In this document: positions 57,945-64,000 of the stretch, in pieces
Layout: every line of letters starts with the position of its first letter
Numbering within the stretch: position 1 is the stretch's first letter
Assembly: GCF_016282985.1 (NCBI RefSeq)
Contig: NZ_JAEELZ010000087.1
Coordinates: forward strand, 37,370 to 101,369
Origin: Methanosphaera sp.
GTDB lineage: Archaea; Methanobacteriota; Methanobacteria; Methanobacteriales; Methanobacteriaceae
Direction: 5' to 3'
Length of the DNA stretch: 64,000 nt
The notes under the pieces: generated by a model
What the model was told of the DNA's origin: nothing
What the model saw: only the letters and a program-made list of their open reading frames with translations
The model's database searches: none
Position numbers and translations under genes: made by a program

Positions 57945-59129
57945 TTAAAACAATTTACCTAATTTAAAAATCGATTTAGGAGACGATTTAATAATTATTT
58001 TAAATAAAGTTGTTAAATTAATTCTATTAAAATCTGTCTTTAAAATTTCTTCAATTATATTATTCAAACTTTGATCATCTAATGTTAAAAGGAATTCCTT
58101 AATTTTATTAAATTTATTGAAAGATTTACCTATTTTTTCCTCTGTTAAATCATAATATTCCTTTAATATATTTCTAGAATAATCTTTCATTTTTATTGAT
58201 TTACTTGCAACAATTCCAGCATACTTTCCACTTAACATAGCTGTTCTAATACCGTCACCTGTTAACGGATCCACAAATCCTGCTGCATCACCAATAATCA
58301 TTATGTTATCTGCATATCTATCGTCTAAAAGGCCACCTATTGGATCACCACCGACATTCATTTCAATACACTGAGCATTTGAAACATATCTGTTCGTTTG
58401 AACAAAAGAATCCAAATGATATTTTGCTGTTTTATCCGTATGTGACTTTAATACACCCAATCCAACATTAGCAATATCATCACCTTTAGGAAAAATCCAA
58501 ATGTAACCACCAGGACAAATTGTACCAATATGTATTTTAACATGTTCTGATTCATCCATTTCAACATTAACCATTTCATATTGTATACAAGATGCCATAT
58601 TATCCAACATAGTATTGGATTTCAAACCAGCCTTTCTGCCAATTTTAGATTCAGGACCATCAGCAGCAATAATTATTTTTGTAAAAATTTTAATTTCTTT
58701 ACCAAGATTATTTGCATATACTAAAAAACCATCATCAATCCTTTCAATCTGATTAGCTTTGGTTTTGACCATAACTTTGGAACCATACCTAATTGCATCC
58801 ATCACCAAATGTTTATCAAAAACTTTTCGTTCAAGTATGTATCCCGTATCTGGTAGTTCAAAATTGTTTTGATCTAAAATTAATTTTTTATTATTGGGGG
58901 CTACTATTTCAATACCTGTGATTTCTTTCGTAATCCATCTTTTGTCAGGTTTAATTTCTAATTCATCCAATGTTGATTTTAAAATACCCTCTGCACAACG
59001 TTTTGGAGTACCTATTTCTGATTTTTTATCAATTATTAAAGTTTTAACCCCGTTTTTACTAGCTTCTCTTGCTGCAATTGAACCGGCAGGCCCTGCACCT
59101 ATAACCAATACATCTGTTTTTACTTCCAT
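57945..59129 (-). CDS. Digeranylgeranylglycerophospholipid reductase
   Basis: 394 residues from ATG 59129; in-frame ATG 59135 and GTG 59138 are alternative starts. FAD-binding VLVIGAGPAGSIAAREASKN (about residues 6-25), CAEGI near residue 45, DGPESKIGRKAG, IIGDAAGFVDPLTGDGIRTA, AMLSGKYAG. The GGR family reduces the double bonds of geranylgeranyl chains to phytanyl in archaeal membrane lipids. Several GGR paralogs occur in methanogens; substrate not proven. Confidence 0.85.
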   Translation of the reverse strand: MEVKTDVLVIGAGPAGSIAAREASKNGVKTLIIDKKSEIGTPKRCAEGILKSTLDELEIKPDKRWITKEITGIEIVAPNNKKLILDQNNFELPDTGYILERKVFDKHLVMDAIRYGSKVMVKTKANQIERIDDGFLVYANNLGKEIKIFTKIIIAADGPESKIGRKAGLKSNTMLDNMASCIQYEMVNVEMDESEHVKIHIGTICPGGYIWIFPKGDDIANVGLGVLKSHTDKTAKYHLDSFVQTNRYVSNAQCIEMNVGGDPIGGLLDDRYADNIMIIGDAAGFVDPLTGDGIRTAMLSGKYAGIVASKSIKMKDYSRNILKEYYDLTEEKIGKSFNKFNKIKEFLLTLDDQSLNNIIEEILKTDFNRINLTTLFKIIIKSSPKSIFKLGKLF

Positions 59130-59229
59130 AAGCATCACAATATATCATTAAGACTATATATAATTAGGTTTAAAAAAATATAAAAAAGTTTTTATATAAA
59201 AAATAAAAAATTTGAAGGTGTTTAAGTTG

Positions 59230-59415
59230 TTATCTAAACAAACGCCCAGTTTTATATAGGAATAGTTCTACAATAACTAAAAGAATTCCAATTATGGAAA
59301 TGATTATGTTTGTTGTACCACCTTCCATTAACAGAAGTATGGCACAAATCAGTATGATAATATCTGTAACAATCCAAACATAACTCATTATTTTCTTCTT
59401 ATCTTTATTATTCAT
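59230..59415 (-). CDS. Small two-span membrane protein, 61 aa
   Basis: MNNKDKKKIMSYVWIVTDII, ILICAILLLMEGGTTNIIIS, then IIGILLVIVELFLYKTGRLF: two helices with short cytosolic ends. Starts 7 nt after the proS stop codon region, on the same strand, so probably co-transcribed. Not recognised. Confidence 0.6.
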   Translation of the reverse strand: MNNKDKKKIMSYVWIVTDIIILICAILLLMEGGTTNIIISIIGILLVIVELFLYKTGRLFR

Positions 59416-59422
59416 AGTATCA

Positions 59423-60829
59423 CTAATAAGTTTTTGAAATTAGGACTTTATGTTTTGCAGTTTCTCCACAGTGAACACAGTTTCCTTCAACTATAGCTTC
59501 CTGTGTTCCTAAAATATCAATATCATATTTTTCTTCCATGTCTTTACCACATTCCGTATTTCCACACCAGTTACAAGTTATTATTCCACCTTTTTTATTG
59601 ATGGTTTTCTTAATTTGTTCTGGTTTTTCAACGTGGAACGTTTTTTCTTCCTGGAATTTATTGGAGGCTGCCTTAAGCTCTTTTGAAATGTCATCCAAAA
59701 TATCATTTACAGTATCTACAATAGTGTTTTCATCATAGTCAATAAATTCTTTATTTCCGGTATCTCTTCTTATTGTAACTATTGAACCATTTTCAATATC
59801 TCTAGGACCAACTTCAATTCTTAAAGGTACTCCCCTTTGTTCCCATTCATAATATTTTTTACCCGGTCTCATATCACGTTTATCTTGTTTGGCACGTATG
59901 CCATTTGATTTTAATAATTCTTCCAGTTTATCTGTGAAATTAAGTACAATTTCTTCTTTTTCTTTAAATATAATCGGAACAATAATAACTTGTTCAGGAG
60001 CTACAACAGGAGGTAATTTAAGACCTTTTTCATCACCATGTGCCGCAATTAATGATGCTATTACACGATCAGATAATCCATAGCAAGTTTGATGTGCATA
60101 TTCATGTTCTCCTTCCTCGTTTTCAAATTGAATGTCGAATGTTTTTGCAAATGTTGTTCCAAGGTTGTGTACTGTACCTATTTGTAAAGTTTTTCCATCA
60201 GGCATAATTGTATCAAAAGCCATAGTATATTTTGAACCAGGGAATTTATCCCATTCCGGTCGTTTACTGATAGAATAAGCTATTCCAAGTGAATCAAAAA
60301 ATTCTTTATAAATTTCAATTCCTGTTTTAACTTGTTCTTCTGCTTCTTCTTCAGTTGCATGTACTGTGTGTGATTCATTAAAAGTTGTAATTTCTCTAAC
60401 CCTGATTAATGGCCTTGTATGCTTAGTTTCATACCTGAAAGTATTAACTGTTTGGTATACTTTAATCGGTAAATCCATATGTGAACGTACCCACAATGAA
60501 AACATAGGATACATTGCTGTTTCACTAGTAGGTCTTAAAGCTAATTGTTCATTTAATTCCCTTAATCCACCTTTAGTAACCCAGTAAACTTCTTCTTCAA
60601 ATCCTTTGACATGTATTGCTTCTTTTGCTAATTCACTTTCAGGAATGAGCATTGGAAATAATGTTTCTTCATGTTCTTCATCAAGTAATTTTTGCAGTAA
60701 TTCAAGGGAGTATTTTCTAATTTTAAACCCTCTTGGTAACCATACACTCATTCCTTTAACTGGATATCTAGCATCCATCAATTCTGCATCTTCTAATATA
60801 TTATGAAACCATTCACTAAAATTTTTCAT
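59423..60829 (-). CDS. proS: Prolyl-tRNA synthetase, archaeal/eukaryal type
   Basis: 468 residues, the short archaeal form. Motif 1 region [20 protein letters not shown], proline pocket [20 protein letters not shown], motif 2 [38 protein letters not shown]; anticodon-binding [16 protein letters not shown]; motif 3 [21 protein letters not shown]-terminal zinc-binding [10 protein letters not shown] and CVHCGE, and a terminal Tyr, the hallmarks of this class. Charges tRNA-Pro. Confidence 0.96.
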   Translation of the reverse strand: MKNFSEWFHNILEDAELMDARYPVKGMSVWLPRGFKIRKYSLELLQKLLDEEHEETLFPMLIPESELAKEAIHVKGFEEEVYWVTKGGLRELNEQLALRPTSETAMYPMFSLWVRSHMDLPIKVYQTVNTFRYETKHTRPLIRVREITTFNESHTVHATEEEAEEQVKTGIEIYKEFFDSLGIAYSISKRPEWDKFPGSKYTMAFDTIMPDGKTLQIGTVHNLGTTFAKTFDIQFENEEGEHEYAHQTCYGLSDRVIASLIAAHGDEKGLKLPPVVAPEQVIIVPIIFKEKEEIVLNFTDKLEELLKSNGIRAKQDKRDMRPGKKYYEWEQRGVPLRIEVGPRDIENGSIVTIRRDTGNKEFIDYDENTIVDTVNDILDDISKELKAASNKFQEEKTFHVEKPEQIKKTINKKGGIITCNWCGNTECGKDMEEKYDIDILGTQEAIVEGNCVHCGETAKHKVLISKTY

Positions 60830-61003
60830 TTCCTCACCATATCTTTTTATTAAATTAGTTAGTATGATAAAAATAGTTTATTTTAATTTCTCATTAATAA
60901 GATATATTAAACAAATTTATTAAAATTTTTTATTAAGTGAAATATTGATTCTTCCAAAAAAATTATTTGTACCAAAATATAAAAAGAATAATAGGTTTTA
61001 AAC

Positions 61004-62842
61004 ATGGTTAAATATAATTGCATAATACGGGAAGATAATATTGGTAAAATTATTTCTGAAGATGCTATGCTGGATGCAGTTGATATAGAAGAAACTTTAA
61101 GAAGTAAGTATATTTACCTATATAATTCCATTAAAGAAACAAATTATAAATTAAAAGTTAACCATTGCACTTATTTTAAGGAAATAGTATTCAAAAAGAA
61201 AGTAGTTGGTTTTTTTGCTTATACCATAACAAACAGTGTTACTAACTTATCTTTAATTGCAAGTTATATTTTACCTGAGTTTAGAGGAAAGGGTTTATTT
61301 TTTGATGAAATAAATAAAATATTCGAAGAAGGAAAAGAACTGAGCATATATTATCCCCCATTTTTCATTATGGAATTACTTGTAAAATATGGATTTGCTA
61401 AGACTATTGATAAAAAAATAATAGTCAGTTCTATTAAAATAGACATTCCATCAAATACCATCAGTAATATATTTGGAACAGATGAAAGCGATTTAAATGA
61501 TCTTATATTTACTTCATATTTATATGACTCAGAATTATGTGGTTTTTTAATTATTCCTGAGGAAAATTCGGACATACTATATCTTTCAAATTATTATCCT
61601 GAAGATGATAAAAAACGTTCCTGTTCAGAAAAACGTGAAAAACTTGACGATTCATATATTGAAGAAATCAAAAATACATTGAAAGATAATGATGAAGAAA
61701 TACAAGATTTTTTAAGGAATATACGGAAAAATTATTCATATTATAACGATTCAAATGTTGAAAGTGATGAAAAAATAGACTTCGAAAAACTTAAACAAAT
61801 AAATATTAATAAAAAATACAATGAAGATATTTTCGAAGGAAATACATCTATTGAAACTTATAAAAATTCAATACTTTACAATACAGAAGACATTGATAAA
61901 CAGGAATACATTAAAACATATCTAAATGTAGGAATATATGATTTTATAAGAATTTTTAATGAAAATAATAATTTTGATTTGACAAACAGTATCATTAATA
62001 TTGATTACGAGTTTAATGCAGATTTCATTAAAAATTTAGTTATTAAAGATGGATACATCAGCAATGAGTTAAATTCATTAGAAAAAGAGAATTATTTAAA
62101 TAATTTAACCGTGAATGAATTAAAAGAAATATTAAAAAGGAATAATTTAACCGTTACTGGAAATAAATCTGAACTAATTTCTCGGATTATAGAATATGTT
62201 CCATCAAATTTTTTACCTGAAAAAGAATATTATGTTACAGAAAAAGGAATTGTATTTATTAATAGTCATGAAGACATTGATTTTTATAACAAATTCTTAA
62301 AAAATTTCTATTACTATGAATTTAAGAAATTTATAGATGAAAATAAGGGAGATATAACTGAAGTAACAGAACTCTTCCTAAATAAACATTTGGAAATAAG
62401 TATAGATAAAAGAGACAATAAAGCTTATAAAGATTCTCTTAAAGCACTAGCATATCTTAATGCTTTGAAAAATAATATTGAACAAGAACTTCATTATGAA
62501 TTAAAACAGTTTATCGTTGGTTTGAATCCTATCTTTAGAGATGAACGATTATACAATTATTATCAGCCAATCAATGAAAACAATGTTGAAAACATTAGAA
62601 AATTATTATCCGAAAATGATTTTAAGATCGAATATGAATTTAACAAAGCTTGGAAATCCATGGAAATAAAGAAATTTATAATTCCTTCAAAAAAATCTTT
62701 GAATATTCTTTCTCAAATGATTTCTGGTGAAGATAGAGATTATATGAATGATAAAATTCGTGAAGAATATATAACCAAGGAAAAAATTATCCATGATAAA
62801 CTTGATAAATCTAAACAGTCAACATTAGACTCATACTTCTAA
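61004..62842 (+). CDS. GNAT-SAP fusion protein with C-terminal PCNA-binding motif
   Basis: 612 residues. Residues about 50-150 resemble a GNAT acetyltransferase (SLIASYILPEFRGKGLFFDE, with the R-G-K-G acetyl-CoA loop; YPPFFIMELLVKYGFAKTI). Residues 155-360 are unassigned and acidic. Residues 365-400 (NNLTVNELKEILKRNNLTVT, then GNKSELISRIIEYVP) are a SAP DNA-binding domain. The last residues QSTLDSYF (605-612) fit the PIP-box Q-x-x-L-x-x-Y-F, usual at the end of archaeal replication/repair proteins that bind PCNA. I know no described family with this combination. It is in the host region, not the provirus. Confidence 0.72.
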   Translation: MVKYNCIIREDNIGKIISEDAMLDAVDIEETLRSKYIYLYNSIKETNYKLKVNHCTYFKEIVFKKKVVGFFAYTITNSVTNLSLIASYILPEFRGKGLFFDEINKIFEEGKELSIYYPPFFIMELLVKYGFAKTIDKKIIVSSIKIDIPSNTISNIFGTDESDLNDLIFTSYLYDSELCGFLIIPEENSDILYLSNYYPEDDKKRSCSEKREKLDDSYIEEIKNTLKDNDEEIQDFLRNIRKNYSYYNDSNVESDEKIDFEKLKQININKKYNEDIFEGNTSIETYKNSILYNTEDIDKQEYIKTYLNVGIYDFIRIFNENNNFDLTNSIINIDYEFNADFIKNLVIKDGYISNELNSLEKENYLNNLTVNELKEILKRNNLTVTGNKSELISRIIEYVPSNFLPEKEYYVTEKGIVFINSHEDIDFYNKFLKNFYYYEFKKFIDENKGDITEVTELFLNKHLEISIDKRDNKAYKDSLKALAYLNALKNNIEQELHYELKQFIVGLNPIFRDERLYNYYQPINENNVENIRKLLSENDFKIEYEFNKAWKSMEIKKFIIPSKKSLNILSQMISGEDRDYMNDKIREEYITKEKIIHDKLDKSKQSTLDSYF

Positions 62843-62894
62843 TAACCTCCCTTAAACAATTAATTTTTTTAAGTTTTTAAAACAATATATTAAT

Positions 62895-63584
62895 ATGAAA
62901 GATTTAGTTGCTATAATTCCTGTATCTAGTTTTAATGAATCTAAAACAAGACTTTCTCCGTTTTTAAATGAAAAAGAAAGAATTCAACTATTAAAATATA
63001 TGTTGAAAGATATCATCACAACGATTGAAAATGAAGTTGATGAAATTGTTTTAGTAAGTAAAGATGAAAATATAAAAAATTTTGGAAAAGAATTAAACGT
63101 AAATTTTGTTAAAGAAAAGAAACATGAAAATGACTATCTGAATAACGCTATTTCAGATGCCGTTGATGAAGTAAAAATTAATTTTCCTAATAAAGATATT
63201 TTAGTATTGCCTTCGGATATACCTCTATTAAAACAGGAACATATCTCAACTCTAAAAAATATGAAAAATGATTTTGTTATCTGTCCATCTAAAGGTGGTG
63301 GTACCAATTTATTATGTTTTAATGAAAAATACGATTTTAAAACACAATTTGGTCCAATGAGTTATTTTAAACATTTGAATTATGCTAATCAATTAGGTAT
63401 GTCCATAAATATTATAGAATCTTTTTATGTTTCATTAGACATAAATACTCCCGAAGATTTGGGGGAATTACTATTACATGGCAATGGAACTTATAGTTAT
63501 GAATATTTAAGCAGTATAAATATTGTTGTAAAAAGTAGTCACGGTAAGGAGAGATTAGATGTACAAAGAGAAAATGAAAGATAA
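62895..63584 (+). CDS. cofC: 2-phospho-L-lactate guanylyltransferase (F420 biosynthesis)
   Basis: 229 residues. NTP-transferase fold: VAIIPVSSFNESKTRLSPFL (nucleotide loop), DIITTIENEVDEIVLVSKDE, ISDAVDEV, ILVLPSDIPLLKQEHI (metal-binding Asp), KGGGTNLLCFNEKYDFKTQF, GPMSYFKHLNYAN, FYVSLDINTPEDLGELLLHG (second Asp). 'GGTN' and 'SFKxH' blocks are CofC-specific. Attaches a guanylyl or equivalent group to phospholactate en route to coenzyme F420, which methanogens require. Overlaps thiD by 26 nt. Confidence 0.92.
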   Translation: MKDLVAIIPVSSFNESKTRLSPFLNEKERIQLLKYMLKDIITTIENEVDEIVLVSKDENIKNFGKELNVNFVKEKKHENDYLNNAISDAVDEVKINFPNKDILVLPSDIPLLKQEHISTLKNMKNDFVICPSKGGGTNLLCFNEKYDFKTQFGPMSYFKHLNYANQLGMSINIIESFYVSLDINTPEDLGELLLHGNGTYSYEYLSSINIVVKSSHGKERLDVQRENER

Positions 63585-64000
63585 CTGTTCAATGAGTATA
63601 GCTGGTTTAGATCCATCCGGTGGTGCCGGAATACTTGCGGACTGTAAAACATTTCATGCACACAATATTTATGCTAACTGTGTAGTCACGTGTATTACTG
63701 CACAAAATCCTTTTGGTGTGATTAACATACAGGAATTAGATTTAAAAGTTATTGAAGATGAAATTAATCAAATATTGGATGTTTATCCTATTAAATATTT
63801 TAAAACTGGAATGCTTTACTCCAAGAACATTGTAAAACTGGTTTCTAAAAAAATTAACGAATATAATCTTAAAGCCATTGTTGATCCTGTGATGATTAGT
63901 GAAAGTGGTAGCAATTTGACTTCAAATGATTTTCCCAAACATCTTAAAAAATATATATTGAAAAAATCTTTTTTAATTACTCCTAATATCCATGAAGCAG
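63559..64000 (+). CDS. thiD: Hydroxymethylpyrimidine kinase ThiD, N-terminal part
   Basis: ATG 63559 after GGAGAG, overlapping the end of cofC; the right edge cuts the gene after 147 codons. SMSIAGLDPSGGAGILADCK (substrate and nucleotide loop), NCVVTCITAQNPFGVINI, YFKTGMLYSKNIVKLVSKKI, AIVDPVMISESGSNL, FLITPNIHEA: the ribokinase-like fold of HMP-P kinase, which makes HMP-PP for thiamine. In archaea ThiD is often fused to ThiN; the C-terminus is outside this window. Confidence 0.9.
   Translation, partial: MYKEKMKDNCSMSIAGLDPSGGAGILADCKTFHAHNIYANCVVTCITAQNPFGVINIQELDLKVIEDEINQILDVYPIKYFKTGMLYSKNIVKLVSKKINEYNLKAIVDPVMISESGSNLTSNDFPKHLKKYILKKSFLITPNIHEA

Overview
The window is very AT-rich DNA from a methanogenic archaeon of the order Methanobacteriales, most like Methanosphaera or Methanobrevibacter. 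The evidence is the gene content: sn-glycerol-1-phosphate dehydrogenase and geranylgeranyl reductase for archaeal ether lipids, CofC for coenzyme F420, the cobalamin/corrinoid enzyme CbiF, an archaeal-type ProRS, UPF0179, and a large beta-helix/Ig adhesin-like protein typical of gut Methanobacteriales. Shine-Dalgarno motifs (GGAGG, GGTGAT) precede most starts.

Positions 1 to about 41 kb are an integrated head-tail virus (provirus) that runs off the left edge. The late genes read on the minus strand from about 25 kb down to 1: small and large terminase, portal, MuF-type head protein, two small genes, three Ig-repeat genes, a surface protein, a small membrane protein, XkdF-like protease/scaffold, major capsid protein, decoration protein, head-tail connectors, tail sheath, tail tube, tail assembly chaperone with a likely -1 frameshift, spike-like protein, tape measure and baseplate hub. 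The order matches the PBSX/XkdE-to-XkdQ module of contractile-tailed bacterial phages, so the virion was probably a myovirus. Upstream (25.3-34.3 kb, minus strand) are holin-like membrane proteins, many small early genes, an ERF-like recombinase, an OB-fold protein, winged-helix proteins, zinc fingers and AbrB regulators, with repeated palindromic operator-like sites around 32-33.6 kb. A sparse stretch (34.3-36.8 kb) has two very short hydrophobic peptides with strong ribosome binding sites and a block of about 16-bp repeats. The right end has a three-gene cassette (TIGR04255-like, unknown, HEPN-like), a short Orc1/Cdc6 ATPase and a tyrosine recombinase.

From about 41.3 kb onward the sequence is host chromosome: a transposase relic, the adhesin-like gene, cbiF, a glycosyltransferase and a sugar-nucleotide epimerase, endonuclease IV, a CsoR-type regulator with its likely operator and a tiny membrane protein, rpiA, UPF0179, egsA, an aquaporin, a SsuABC/TauABC-type importer divergent from nifS-nifU, geranylgeranyl reductase, proS, an unusual GNAT-SAP protein ending in a PCNA-binding motif, cofC and the start of thiD.

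The observations I rate highest are the Ig domains split between three consecutive virion genes, the tail-chaperone frameshift site, the TIGR04255/HEPN cassette, the two orphan hydrophobic peptides, and a tRNA-like element without an anticodon arm. Family names come from recognising motifs by eye; no searches were run.
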